A stretch of 64,000 bases of DNA from assembly GCA_029379385.1 (NCBI GenBank), contig CM055613.1, forward strand, positions 24,029,652 through 24,093,651, in the 5' to 3' direction. Of this stretch, positions 44,080 through 56,616 are shown piece by piece. The notes under the pieces were generated by a model. That model was not told where the DNA came from. It searched no databases and saw only the letters and a program-made list of their open reading frames with translations. A program made the translations under genes and the position numbers. Within the stretch, counting starts at the first letter, position 1. Every line of letters begins with the position of its first letter. This stretch comes from Quillaja saponaria (taxonomy: Eukaryota; Streptophyta; Magnoliopsida; Fabales; Quillajaceae).

Positions 44080-46678
44080 AGCAGAGGGTAAAAGTTTCTT
44101 GTAAAAAATAAGTGAATCATAAAAAACCTAACCATACTTGTATGATACAACTTGCAAAGCTTGAAAGGCTATGATCGCATCAACCAAAGCATCATCTATG
44201 GCAACCTCTCCTTTTGTGTAAGTGGAATCAAAACTTTGGTTTATAGCCACATTCAATTTATCACTACCACTTAAGTCAAAAACTTGTTGCATATTAATGT
44301 CAATAACATCCAACATAGTAGATTGTTTATCGTCTTGAAACTTCATAGCATCAAGAATATTAAATTAAATAACATTACCATCAAATTCCATAGATAATGT
44401 ACCATAAAAAATATTAATCTTAGTTATAGCAGTTTTAAGGAATGGTCTTCCTAACAATAGTGGAGTCGACGTGTGTAAGTAATCATCCTCAAGCTATGCA
44501 AAATCAAACTATGAATTGAAACTAGGACATCTTCAAGCACACCCAAAGGATAAACAAATGTATGATTAGCAAGTTGGATAATAACACCCATTTCTTTTAA
44601 AAGGCCAAGACAAAGAGAGTCATTTAAAGATTTTGGCATTACACTAATTAAAGCTCCTAAGTCACACATGGCCTTTTCAAATCAAGTATTACCAATCTTA
44701 CAAGGAATAGAAAATGAACCAGGATCTTTTTCCTTAAGATGGAGTTTCTTTTGAATGATAGTAGCTAAATCCTCTCCCATACTTACTATTTCATTATTAT
44801 TGATTTTTCTTTTGCTAGTTGACAACTCTTTGAGAAACTTTGCACATCGAGGGACTTGCTTGATTGCATCTAAGAGAGGAATATTGATTTCAACCTTTCT
44901 AAACATCTCTAAGAGCTCCTTCTCCTTATCTTCTTTCTTAGACCTATAAGAACTCAAAGGAACACCCAAATTAGGCTCAGCATTCATTTGATTAGAGGCA
45001 GAAGCTTCACCCAACTTTGAAGAAGTTTCAGCTTCAACTTCAATCTCTTCCTCCAATGTAATATTTCTTAGTTTATTCTCTCCAAGATCTTTTCCATTCC
45101 TTAACTTGATTGCACAAGCACTTTCTTGACTAGCCATAGCTTCAAAAGGAAACTTACTAGACCCTTGTGTTTCTAATTTACCCACACTAGTAGCAAGTTA
45201 TCCTACTTGCTTCTCCAAGTTTTAGATATTTGACCTTGTTTCTTGTTGGAATTGCATCATAGTTTGTTGGAAGGCCAATGTATTAGATGCCATTGTTTTC
45301 ATCATATCTTCTATCATATCTTTTAAAGGGCCAAGACAAAGAGAATCATATAAAGATTTTGGCATTACACTAATTGAAGCTCCTAAGTCACACATGGCCT
45401 TTTCAAAGAAAGTATTACCAATCTTACAAGGAATAGAAAATGAACCAGGATCTTTTTCCTTAAGCGGGAATTTCTTTTGAATGATAGCAGATACATTCTC
45501 CTCCATACTTACTGTCATTACCGTTGATTTTTCTTTTGTTAATGCACAACTTTTTAAGAAACATTTCATATCGAGGGACTTGCTTGATTGCATCCAATAG
45601 AGGAATATTGATTTCAACCTTTTTAAGCATCTCTAAGATCTATTTCTCCTTATCTTCTTTCTTAGACCTATAAGAACTCAAAGGAAAAGGTGGAGTACGC
45701 TTAAAATTAGAATTCATAGGTTAAGAATTTACCTTAGGAATACCCAAATTAGGCTCGGCATTCATTTGATTAAGGGCAGAAGCTTCGCCTAACTTTGAAG
45801 AAGTTTCAGCTTCAACTTCAATCTCTTCCTCTAATGCAATATTTATTGGTTTATTCTCTCTAACCTCTTTTCCATTCCTTAACTTAATTGCACAAGAACT
45901 TTCTTGACTAGTTATAGCTTAAGAAGGCAACTTACTAAACCTTTGTGTTTCTAATTTACCCACACTAGTAGCAAGTTGTCCTACTTGCTACTCCAAGTTT
46001 TGGATACTTGACCTTGTTTCTTGTTAGAATTGCATCATGCTTTATTGGAAGGCCAATGTATTGGATGCCATTGTTTTCATCATATCTTCCATAGACGAAC
46101 TAGAATTGGATGAATTCATTGGTTATAGGGGTTGTCTAGATTGATATTATGGTTGTGCTTGAAATCTGGGAGGATTGATGTTCCGGCCTCCATTTAGTAG
46201 TGGTTGTGGTTAATTCCTATAACTCAAATTAAAGTGATCTTTCCAGCCAAAATTGTACATGGTAGAATATGGATCATACTTATGTTGTGGTTATCTAGGA
46301 AAAACGCCACCAATGGCATTAGCTTGTTCCACGGGATCATTTTGCATTGTAGGACACATTAGTTGGATGCCCATGGTTAGAGAAAATGCCACATACTTTC
46401 ACTTACTGCACATTTCCAATAGCCAAAGAATGCACAAGAGAAGTAAGATTGCTAACTTGTTGTTCAAGGTTAGAGATACTCACTTCATTTGCTTTTTTGG
46501 AGGGTGCATCCATGTGAGTTCCAAATTGTTGCAAATTGGCAGCCATGTTGGATATTAATTGCTTTGTAGCCTCAAGTGTTTTGTCAACTAATGCCCCTCC
46601 ACTTGCGGCATCAATTATGTTCCTTTCTTATGCCATCAAACCCTCGTAGAAGTATTGGATAAGGAATTGATTAAAGAT
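44080..46678 (-). pseudogene. Family W gag-protease with internal tandem duplication
   Basis: From 46678 down: NQFLIQYFYEGLMA, ASGGALVDKT, then LISNMAANLQQFGTHMDA (end of the gag domain), a Q/N-rich linker, CAIKLRNGK, and protease segments CDLGASISVMPKSLYDSL (first copy) and CDLGALISVMPKSLNDSL (second copy). The duplication at 44593-46090 repeats the linker and protease start. The first copy (right) keeps the usual DLGAS motif; the second has DLGAL. The gag N-terminus is absent: the coding sequence stops at about 46678 against the Harbinger region. Confidence 0.8.
44593..46090. repeat. Tandem duplication in gag-protease (44593-45311 and 45319-46090)
   Basis: Two direct copies about 726 bases apart at the left edge. 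The right copy has about 50 extra bases near 45685-45735. The junction at 45303-45320 contains CATATCTT twice, pointing to a microhomology-mediated event. Confidence 0.9.
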
Positions 46679-46679
46679 A

Positions 46680-49667
46680 ATACTAGCCACTCAATTTCTC
46701 TCAGTCCATCTTAAATAACTCTTCTTTCCTCGAGAGCTTAATACTTCATCATACCATCTTTCTCCATTGCTTAACCTGAAAGTAAAGAAGAAAAAGAAGT
46801 CATGAAGATATACACTTCTTCTATAGATTATAATAAAGAAATTGAGTTCACACTCAGATAAATATGCAATCCTAAATGCTTCTGATGGTCTAAAAAATAA
46901 AGAAACAACCTACAATAGAATATTCAAAGTTTAGCATAAAAATTAATAGTGCAAGTCTTATTCTTACAATAACTTACTTCCTATCACAAAATATTTTGAG
47001 GAACAAAACTAATTATTCAAACCATAATATTCGAAAGCACATCAATATCATTCCAAGCAGAAGATGATAAGAAAGTATAAAAAACCTTCATTCAAGTTTT
47101 CTAATATATATCTTTTTACAAATTTGGATTACAAAATTGTCAAAACAGTCTACAAACTAAAACTAATGATGACAAATATAATCATTCCACATTCCTGAAG
47201 CCATGCGATCTCGTATTATCTCTCATTGGTTATAATCATCATCTTTATGAAGATCTTCATTATCAATCTCTGCTTCCAAAATTTCCTTATCAACTTCCAC
47301 TAGAATCCTTTCATCTGGATAACACCTATAAGAAAATTGTGTAATATACAAAATGATCTTTCTATAGCATTGCGTAATGATACATGCCTTAAGTTGAATG
47401 ACTCATTTGGATTTTGTGGTTGCATGCGAGAATATTCTTTAAGGTAATATCTCGTACTCCTATAAGACGTAATGAACCCTAACCTGAGCATGTATTCAGC
47501 AGCAACCAAATAGAATTTACCTATAAAAAAAAATTCATTTAGATTCAAATGGAAAGTACTAAAAAGAGTAAGTAATAACTAAAATAAAGTTGACCTTGAG
47601 GAACCTTAAGCTTATGTTCTCTACGTAAGGCATTTTCTAATATTCTTAAATCAAAAGCATATTCTTCCCAACCAACTAACACATATGTAAATTTGAGATC
47701 AAAAGTACAAGTAGTAAATACATTCATTGTAGGATAGCCATTCCTTCCTCTATATATAGACACGTCATCTTTTGGAAGTATGACATGAATATGTGTCCCA
47801 TTTAGCACCAACATAATTCTATGAATTTTGAATACGATTAAAATTAGTGATGAACACATAATGCTCTAGTTAGGGTAAACTAAGAATTAAAATACACATG
47901 TACCTTAAAGTAAGGATAATATCTTTTATTGTGCAAAATTCTAGCATGTATTAAACGTTCATTAGGTTGTACAACCAAGCGATCCTCAAGGATTATGAGT
48001 GCTCTCAAAATGTGGTGAAAATGACGTCTAATAATCTCACTTGAACGAAGGAAAAAGAATTTCACAGTTTTATTCTTCACATTATATGATAACATAGGGA
48101 GAAATTTTGCTTCATGCTCTTCAACCAAACTATACTGAGTGTCTCTAAGAAAACCAGTTTCTCTTAAGATATTAACTAGATGGCAAAAATGCATTAGGTC
48201 CCATTTATAAAATGTCATGAGATCTTTCACTTGTTTTTATTCTCCATATTAACTATCGTCTCACTTGTTCCCTTTCAGATTTATATGGACAAATTGGCCT
48301 CTCAATCCAAGTCAAATATTGATAAATAAATATGAAGTAAGGTCACCAACCAACCCACATATGCTACTACAGCAACAATGATATTTTGTTCAAAATCTCT
48401 TATTATCTAGACAATAAATGAAATAAATGTAAACAATGATTCTAATTGTTGATACTAATATATTCTAAAGAATAAAAGAATATAGAAGATTGAATTTGAT
48501 ATTATATACTCTCTTTCTTTCTTTTATTAGAAATGCCAATCAGTCAAATTTATAAATTTCTAAAAGAATACAAAGAAAATACCATAATAAAATACTCAAA
48601 CAAAATTTGTCACATGACTTAACCAACAGAAGCATACTTGATTTCATGGAGTTTAACAAGCAATGAAGTTATCTTCTTTGCTATATCTAGCCAGTTACAT
48701 TTATTACTCTACTGACTTCTTACTTCTCTTAACCTTTATTTAGCATAACCAGTTTTTAAATGCATAAAACTACAGCCTGGCCTTGAAGATTAAAATCTTT
48801 CAGTGTAACATCAATTCCAGCTTATGTATACATACACTATTAGACACACCCAATGCCTTTTCTTTCAACTTCTAATGGCATACAAAGAAAGAATTAGAAT
48901 TAAAAATAGAAAGAAATTAACAAATTAACAAATTAATTCATGCATTTGTGCCAATCATATACATTTAATATCAATTTAAATCCAACGATTATAGTGAAAA
49001 TATTATAAATCATAAACTCAAAAATGATAAGGAATTCTAGTGAATGCCCTTTTAACAATTATACTATAACAACACCTTATTTGAAATTTTGTGGAAACCC
49101 TTTTAACAATTATACCATAACAAGGCCTAATCATCTCAATCTTCGATTATTGCCTCATTGAAAATACAAAAACATGGTTGTAAAAGATTGACTTATCATT
49201 CTAGAAGAAAAATGACAACCCCAAAAAAACCCATAACCAAATATTTGAATCTACAATCAAAATCAAAGTCTTACCTCAAGAAGTCAAGAGGATAAGATAA
49301 TGGAGAGTAGAGCAGAATAAGAGAGGATGGTGGAGCACACGATTGAAGAGCATACAGCAGTGGAACATACCGATAGCGACTAAGAGAAAGTAGAGATATG
49401 TGTTTTCTCTTTTTCACTAGGATTTAAAAGAAAGATGGTGCAAAAATTATTAAAAGTTATATTGGTCAAATCAAGTTTTTGGTGAGATAATGAATTAAAT
49501 TCTCACCAAATCAAACCAATTTTGGCAAGAATTCAAAATGAAAGCTTTTTAATGAAATGTGATTTAAACTAAATTGAATTCTAAATTACAATTGATTCTA
49601 AACATAAAAATTTAATAGAATTCATTGAGAATGAATTTATTTCATTCAATATTTTGTTCCAAACACA
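46680..49667 (-). mobile_element. PIF/Harbinger transposon, decayed
   Basis: Contains a PIF-type transposase (47160-48235) and, near 46690-46770, a segment reading KKSYLRWTERN that resembles the start of the Myb/SANT-like second protein of these elements. The right end at about 49667, reversed, is GAGTGTGTTTGGAAC, similar to Harbinger ends, and is followed by TTA, the usual target. The left end was not identified; the boundary at 46680 is where gypsy gag similarity begins. Confidence 0.65.
47160..48235 (-). pseudogene. PIF/Harbinger DDE transposase
   Basis: The enzyme cuts and rejoins the transposon ends. The N-terminal part at 47880-48230 has NVKNKTVKFFFLRSSEIIRR and HFHHILRAL. The catalytic part at 47545-47859 has NGTHIHV (the first acidic residue, usually DGTH, is N), GYPTMNV and LVGWEEYAFDLRILENAL, which keeps the second D. 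47300-47548 has YMLRLGFITSYRSTRYYLKE and RHVSLRNAIERSF, which keeps the E. After IERSF it jumps to LHNFL, so part of the C-terminal domain is deleted. The tail RDRMASGMWNDY is near 47165-47210. The frames are split. Confidence 0.85.
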
Positions 49668-49689
49668 CTCTTAGGATAAACAATAGAGT

Positions 49690-51478
49690 GGCAACAAGTT
49701 GAATAATCACCTCAGTTTTGTTCAACAGACCAAGAATAAAAAAGTATAAATAGATCGTGGCATGAAATTAATTGATGCTCCTAAATCTAACATAGTTTTT
49801 TCAAATCTATCGTATCCTATTGTGCAAGGATAGTAAACATACCTGGATCCTTACATTTTGGGGTATGTTTTTGTTAGATAACAACTTAAACGTCTCCCCC
49901 ACACTTACTTTTTCATCACCTGTCAACTTGCGCTTGACAGTACACAATTCTTTGAGAAATTTGGCATAACGAGTTACTTGCTTGATTGCATCCAATAACA
50001 GTGTATTAACCTCTACTTTGTGAAACATCTCTAAGATCTTCTTATCTTGGTCCACCTTCTTTGATTTAGCAAACCTACTAGGCAAAATAAGGTAAGGGCT
50101 TATAAACTGGAATAGTAGATTGAGTGGTTACTGTAAAAGGTGGCACCACTTCCTTATTTGGTATAGGTTCTTTCTCAATTTCCTCTTTCATCACTATCAT
50201 AGGTTTTACCTTTTGTGGTTCCTCTAGTTCTTTATGACTCTAGAGAGTTATTGCACTTGCATTCTCCCTTGGGTTCACTACTATTTGGGAAGGAAGTTAC
50301 TTGATACTTATGCCTCTAATTTTCCCAAGGTGGTAGCTAGCTGGCTAATTTAATTATCTAAATTGTGATGCTTGCCCTTGTCTCCTGTTAAAATTGCTTA
50401 GTGTTAGTGGCAAAGGACATGAAAATATCTCAAGAGATATACCTTGGTTTGGAGCAGCTAGTTGTCTAGCTTGAAAAGGTAGTTGAACTTGATGAAATCC
50501 CAATTGTTGATTATAAGGGGTATTGTGAATTGCTGGATTTCCATAGCTGAGGTTTGAATGATCTCACCATCTTGGATTGTAGGTATTAGAGAATATCTCA
50601 TATTTGCATTATGGCTATCTTGGAAATCCACCCATGGCATTGTCTTCCTCCATATGCTCCTCTTAAAGTGTTGGGCACATGTCGGTTAAGTGTCCTTTGG
50701 TCGAACAAATTCCACAAGTCTTGACTTGTTGCAAGTTCTCTATAGTCATTTGGACCACAAGAGGGTTAGACTAACAATTTGTTGTTCCTAAAGAAGATGT
50801 GCTTACCTCATGAACTTTTGTGGTCAAGAATCATGCCAGATGCCAAATTATCGAGAAATGACAGCCATGTTTAAAATCAAGTTCTTGGCAGCTTCTGGTA
50901 TTTTGTCCTCCAATGCTCCTCCACTCGCAACTTCAATCATGCTCATATTTATTGAAAGGAGCCCTTCTTAAAAATATTGGATCAGTAGTCGATCACTAAT
51001 TTGATTATGCGAGCAGCTTGCACATAGCTTCTTAAAATGCTTTCAATACTCATACAATGATTCTCCATTATATTACCTAATTCCATAAATTTCCTATTTA
51101 ATGATGGCAACTCGTGAAACCCAAAAATACTTCTCCAAAAGTAGTTTTCTCATCTCATTCTATATGGTTATGGATCCCGATGGTAAGTAGTAAAGCCAAT
51201 CCTTAGTAGTATCCGTCAAAGAAAATGGAAAAAGCCCTAAGCTTGATATGCTCTTTGGAAATCCCGGTAGGTTTCAGGCTTCAACAAACCACATGAAATT
51301 CCATTAGGTGTTTGTGAGTATCTTCACCTACAAGACCACAAAAAGTTGGCAAAAGATGAGTTAGACCAGATTTCAATTCAAAAGTTATATCTAAAATAGG
51401 ATATTTAATGTAAAGCACTTGTTAGTTTAGATTTGGAGGCGCCAACTCCTTGAGGGTTCGGTTTGCATTGTTAGCCAT
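49690..51478 (-). pseudogene. Second gypsy gag-protease (element Y2), truncated
   Basis: Starts at 51478 with MANNANRTLKELAPP and continues in broken frames: LLPTFCGLVGEDTHKHLMEF (about 51300-51365), then SIEDAASGG-type sequence (ASGGALEDKIPEAAKNLI near 50890). Linker parts follow, then KKVDQDKKILEMFHKVEVNT at 49995-50060. Traces of the protease DLGAS motif end near 49770. Everything downstream (RT, RNase H, integrase, 3' LTR) is absent; the Harbinger element abuts. Confidence 0.78.
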
Positions 51479-52114
51479 GATTTTAGATTCTGATGAATTG
51501 GATGGGCTGGTTGGTGATGGTAGGGATGAGGAGATCTATTGTTGATTTTAACCACGCGAGTGTACGTGTTGTTAACAAATAATAAAGTGATAAAGTATAG
51601 TGTCGAATCCACGAAAAATTACAACTAATATCTAGCTAAGTACTAAAATAACATAATCTTAATTTTATCCAAACAAATGAATTATGGTGGAAAAACCTAA
51701 TTTAAATTAAATTGAACTAATGATAAATTGAACTTAAGAATTCAATGGATAAAAGCCTAGAATTACAATTTCAACATTTCATTTGAATTTTTCTCATATT
51801 ATCATGCTTGGTTATGGCACCATATTGTTAACCTAGGGTTCTAATTCAATTATAAGTATCTTTCGAGTTCTTATAATTATATCTCGCTTAACAAATTCAC
51901 TATATTTCTATGAGAATTGAGTTAAGCAAGATTCATTAAGATTAGACCTAATTTAGCTACACAAGTTATAGAGGTATATAACTATCCTACATAAGAATTA
52001 AATTCATCCAATCTAGGTAAATGAATTCAAACAAATGCCATTTTAATCAAAGGCTAAACCTAAATTCTCTTCGTCAAGTTTTCTTTACGTTACCACATCA
52101 ATCTAATTAGTACT

Positions 52115-52509
52115 TGATAATATAGAATTGTACCAATCCAATAATACTACACATGGCATAGTTAAAATATAACAAACTAATCTGAATCATAACTGCCACC
52201 ATTAATTCCTATTAATAGTATAACTGACGTCATTATCGTCCATTATTTTATAACGAACTTTATTATTACTGGAACATATGTCATTACTACTGTGATTAAT
52301 ACTCCGCCATAACTCCTATATGAAGATACTTAAAACTTCAAAACAAAATAGGTTATTCTCTACAACTTATACTCTTTATAGCTTTTCAACTTATTTACAT
52401 ACTAATCAAATACTGACTTTGACATCCAAGTTTTCACAGGTCTAAAGGACCTTCCTTTGCAAGTCAGCCATATAGAAGACACCTCAGTTGGCCAAATCCA
52501 ATTTTAACA
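52115..52509 (+). repeat. Element Z 5' LTR
   Basis: 395 bases, TGATAATATAG to TTTTAACA. It has about 32 bases more than the right LTR near 52235-52290. Confidence 0.85.
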
Positions 52510-52530
52510 TTGACGCCATCTGTAGGAACT
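52510..52530 (+). other. Element Z primer-binding site
   Basis: TTGACGCCATCTGTAGGAAC follows the LTR directly. It is a decayed form of the GGCGCCGTCTGTGGGAA type. Confidence 0.7.
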
Positions 52531-54580
52531 TATACGATTTGAGTTTTCTGATTCTTATATAATTCTTCATATTAGAAAAACTCCATCTAGACACCGCTAG
52601 TTCAAGCCTCCCAAACAGACTTAGCATGCTCTCCCACGCACTGCCGTGAGGTCCGGATTTCAGTTCATAGGCAATGGCCTTTAAGGCCTATCTTTTACAT
52701 TTTCCAACAAACCAAAACTACCCTGTAGCATTCTCTATGATTCTCCTTTTGATATACTTCAATCTCACATGAGTTGAAGGTAAAAAGCGCGGGCACAAGT
52801 GCACAGGTACATTTTTTTACATTCAAAACCCATGTATAGTTTCGTTCGACAACCAAGATAGCAAAAATTTAATAAAAAATTATTAAAGTTGCTATTAACT
52901 TTTTGGCATTGATTTATCAAGCCTGGCCGATTCAGAAGAATTGGGACCATAATTAACCTTGTAACTGCTAGTTTGCATATGAATTTCACGTGTAGACTTT
53001 TGCCATAAGCTTTAATGTCCACAACTGACTATCAACTTAATTCTACTTTTTATGGTTATTTTACATACCTTATATACAAGTGTGGTTGCACCATTAACTT
53101 GCACGTTAGACTTTTCTCAATCCAAGTCGTCATTATAGGAAAAAGGAAGTGTCGGCCAGTTCAATTGCACTGACCTCATATATTATTCAAACTGTTTGAT
53201 TAGTAATTGCACATTATTAAGCTCTTTTTGGTTGAATTATTGAGTATGAATCATTCATAATTTGTAATCTTATTTTCTCAAGAATTTGATTATTGAGGTG
53301 AACTTTGTATTTGCCATTTTCAAGCTTACTTAAGCACTTACATGCCTGTATATATTCTTCACCAAATAAATTAACGAAGCAACAAACAAAACAATGCTAT
53401 AAAAATCAAATTCAAATGCATGAGGATATTCAGCGTACAAACACATTTGGTCCCCTAACTTATACAATTTATAATAATTACTTAGCATTCTGGATAGTTT
53501 TACATATTGTTAAATGCTATGGTATTTTCACACAAATTGTCTATTATGATAGTATGTTTATCATCTTGGGATGAAATTAAGCTTAAAGCATGTTATATAT
53601 GATGGCAAAAATAAGGCAAACTATAGTGGCAGCATCTTAATCAGACCAAAATTTATGCAAATATCCTTATTAAGAAATAAAGTAGAAATTAAAAATAATT
53701 AAGTGGCCTTACAACAGGTCTTCAAAATTATTTATTATTTTACAAATAATGTTTACATATATGTGATAAATGATGTTTGAAGGATGGTGTGATGGTTTGG
53801 TGTTTGTATAAATGCTGTGAATTTAATTTTCATATTTGACTGCTACCAATGAGAATGACATATTTACTATTTCAAACTCGAGTCCACTAATAACCGAGTC
53901 ATATATATTATTTTGTACTTGATAAAATATTTCCTAGTGATTTACTATACAGTTTAGAATAGAAAAGCAAAAAATAAAAATATGGAGGTCAAATAAACGA
54001 CCGCAAAAAGAAAATATTCCTTCCCTAAATCACAAGCTACCTACAGCTCCAGATCAAATTTCAAACTCAAACGGTCAAAACCCCATAAATAGTAAACTAT
54101 GAATTTGTTCATTTTATATTAAAAAATATTATGAATTAGTTTCAGCAAGATATTCTCACATATGCGGGTTTAATGAGTTTCTTGTTGAGTTTGGCTTTTC
54201 AGCCACAATTATAAAATTATTTCAAGAAAATCTTCGTGCATGAAGTCACCAAATCAAGATAAGTTCATCATTTTTAAACATGGAAGAGGCTATCATCCAT
54301 CGTCATAACAGCTCAAAAGATCCCTTACACAGTTTTTCAGCTAGTGACAGTTCTCGGGAAGAATGGCATCTAATATGTCCCCCCTCACGACTATAAAGGT
54401 CCTAGGCATAATAGCCTGATTCCGAGGAGAGGCATAAGTAACTTTTTAGCGAGGCCCCTCTCATACTAAATCGCCAAAGGTGCTGGCTTTTCTCCTGACC
54501 TAGAGAGAGGCCCGAGGAGATGACACACTGCTAAAATGCCTATAGTCACACTCGGGATGGGCAACACAGGCTAAAAAGTC
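52531..54580. other. Element Z interior, non-coding
   Basis: No coding frame with family similarity. 52745-54240 is A+T-rich and may itself contain another unrecognised insertion. 54300-54580 is distinctly more G+C-rich (CGAGGCCCCTCTCATAC, AGAGGCCCGAGGAGATG). Confidence 0.5.
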
Positions 54581-54584
54581 GACG

Positions 54585-54960
54585 CCCGGGCAAAGTACCT
54601 AGATAAATCAAAGTGGCTACAAAGCCAAAATATCAGCAAAACAAGCTCGGGTTTTCACCCATATTGCTCAAAGCAAGGTATGTTGTTTATTTTAATACAC
54701 ACAGTTTAATATAACTGCATACTATTGGTAGCACATGATAAAAAGCTAGGGCCCGAGTAAAGAACCCAGATAAATCATGTGGTTACAAAGCCAAAACATC
54801 ATCAATAAGCTTGGATTTTCACTTAAATGCTACATCATCTAAACGCTCAGGTTTTCACCCAGAATGCTACAACATCAGCAAATAGTCTCGAGTTTTCACC
54901 CACACTTTTCAAAGCAAGGTATGCTATTTATTTCGGTATAGTTTAATACAACTGCATGTT
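54585..54960 (+). repeat. Direct repeats in element Z
   Basis: Blocks CCTAGATAAATCAAAG / CCCAGATAAATCATG, GGCTACAAAGCCAAAA / GGTTACAAAGCCAAAA, several copies of CTCGGGTTTTCACCCA, and AAGCAAGGTATG at both block ends. The unit is about 165-200 bases with smaller repeats inside. It lies ahead of the 3' LTR. Confidence 0.75.
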
Positions 54961-55292
54961 AGTCCCCATCAACGGGCAAAAATTAATTATAAATTGCTAT
55001 CATAACAAGTCCCAACTTCTTAGTTCGTCCTGAAAATGTAGGAGTAATAAGGTGAAGTAGTTATAAAGTGGAATGAAGTGGGGTAAGTTATAAGGTGGAA
55101 TATAGCATATCATTAAGATCAATGAATAAAAATATCACACCAGTAATAAAAATATCATACCATCAAGTGCATCACACTAGCAATAACACCAAAATTTAAT
55201 AAAATTAGCACAAAAAGTGCACCCTGCAAACAAACACGACCCAGGTATATGGTCCACAATATCTAGTTCAAGTCCTTACGCTTCTTAAACTC

Positions 55293-55309
55293 TTTTTTGG
55301 GAGGACTAG
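55293..55309 (+). other. Element Z polypurine tract
   Basis: TTTTTTGGGAGGACTAG directly precedes the TG of the right LTR. Confidence 0.75.
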
Positions 55310-55672
55310 TGATCATACAGGATTGTGCCAATCCAATAATATTACACATGATATGGTTAAAATATAACAAACTGATCTTAATCTTAACTACTACCATTAA
55401 TTCCTATCAATATTATAACGGACGTCATTATCATCTATTATTATATAACGGATGTCATTACTGTGATTAATACCCTGCCACAACTCCTATATGGAGAGGC
55501 TCAAAACCTCAAAACAAAACAAGTTGTTCTCTACAACTCATACTCTTTACAGCTTATTTATACTCTGATTAAATACTGACTTTAGAATCAGAGTTTTCAC
55601 AGGTCCAAAGGACTCCCCTTTACAAATCAGCCATGTTGAGGACATCTCAACTGGTCAAATCTAGTTTTAACA
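55310..55672 (+). repeat. Element Z 3' LTR
   Basis: 363 bases, TGATCATACAGG to TTTTAACA; aligns with 52115-52509. Confidence 0.85.
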
Positions 55673-56456
55673 TTACCTAATCAATTAGAAGAATTAAGAA
55701 AAGAATGAAATAAACAAGTTAATTACCAAACCCTAAACAATTAATAAATATAATTCAAACTACATGTTGAGCTCCATTATAATCCTAGAGAATAAATTAA
55801 TTCCTGCTACCTAGTGTAGACATGAACTCAAATAAGTTCACCATCAAAGTAAATACAAGAAAAATAAAAGAGAGGGAAGAATAAAAGAAAACTAGAAGGT
55901 TGTCAATCTTCAATCAATACTCATCCAAGTTCCTCTTGCCTTCTTGCACTTGATGACTTCCTTTTTCTAGAAAAACTTAAGTTCAATTGTGTGTTCTAAA
56001 CCCCTAAGCTATTCCCTCTTTTATAGGCTTTAAAACCCTCAATTTGAATTCAATTCGAACTAGGAATCAGGCTAGCGTCGTCGTCTTGAAAATTGAATTA
56101 AGCATAATGTTGGGAGACGCGGCACTAGTTGCTACTATCCCTAGCACTGCAATGCCTAACCTTTTGGCAGCACACATTGTTTTACAATTTTTGAGTGCTT
56201 TTAAGCCTAATTTGACTTCCAATGGGACTCCTTTAAGCATTAAACCTTCAAAACACATAAACACAGTTAATGTAAGTTAGAACTCATATTAAAAACCTAA
56301 ATCCTAGTCAAAATTAATTAGAATTCAACATCTTAATACGATAATGACTAAACTAGATTTAACTAAAAATTAAGAAAACTTTAACTAAAACTCAAGAGCA
56401 TAGTTAAAATAAATGGGTAAAAAAATATATAATAAGTTTATTTCATAGACTTATCA

Positions 56457-56529
56457 AGATCGCTTGTTGATGAGCTTCAAAGAACCTTCTTATTTGTTGG
56501 AGTTTAGAATCAAAATCTTCACTAGTCAT
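56457..56529 (-). pseudogene. Family X gag, N-terminal stub
   Basis: ATG at 56529, reading MTSEDFDSKLQQIRRFFEA and then HQQAI before it is cut by the Y2 LTR at 56456. It lies about 65 bases inside the primer site, as expected for gag of the minus-strand family X element. The other side of the cut gene is not recognised elsewhere in the window. Confidence 0.65.
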
Positions 56530-56591
56530 ACAAACTTGAAAAACAAAATAAAAATGACTTATATTAAGCTGACAAATTAATCAAATAATCA

Positions 56592-56612
56592 ATTTCCTAG
56601 CAACGACGCTAA
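56592..56612 (-). other. Family X primer-binding site, tRNA-Asp type, decayed
   Basis: On the minus strand TAGCGTCGTTGCTAGGAA, close to TGGCGCCGTTGCCGGGGA. The three main differences, two G-to-A and one C-to-T, are of the kind produced by deamination of methylated cytosine. Confidence 0.75.
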
Positions 56613-56616
56613 AGTT

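Larger units (their letters stand above)
52115..55672 (+). mobile_element. Element Z, small LTR element without coding capacity
   Basis: Two LTRs (52115-52509 and 55310-55672), a primer-binding-like site and a polypurine tract in plus orientation. The flanks are GTACT and TTACC. The 2.8-kb interior has no gag or pol frame, so it is non-autonomous (LARD-like), or an element whose coding part was replaced. The primer site resembles that of G1, suggesting a related autonomous partner. Confidence 0.8.
51540..56456 (-). repeat. Family Y-type 5' LTR of element Y2, split by element Z
   Basis: The parts at 51540-52114 and 55673-56456 together (about 1.36 kb) match the family Y LTRs (AATAATAAAGTGATAA near 51577, CTAGGGTTCTAATTCAATT near 51834, ending ATAGACTTATCA). 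The tRNA-Asp primer site expected just left of 51540 is not recognisable. The right edge lies inside the gag start of the family X element, so Y2 inserted there. Confidence 0.8.

Noticed and set aside
46253..46558. 101-codon plus-strand frame in the family W gag region
   Set aside because: Antisense shadow of the gag-linker sequence on the minus strand.
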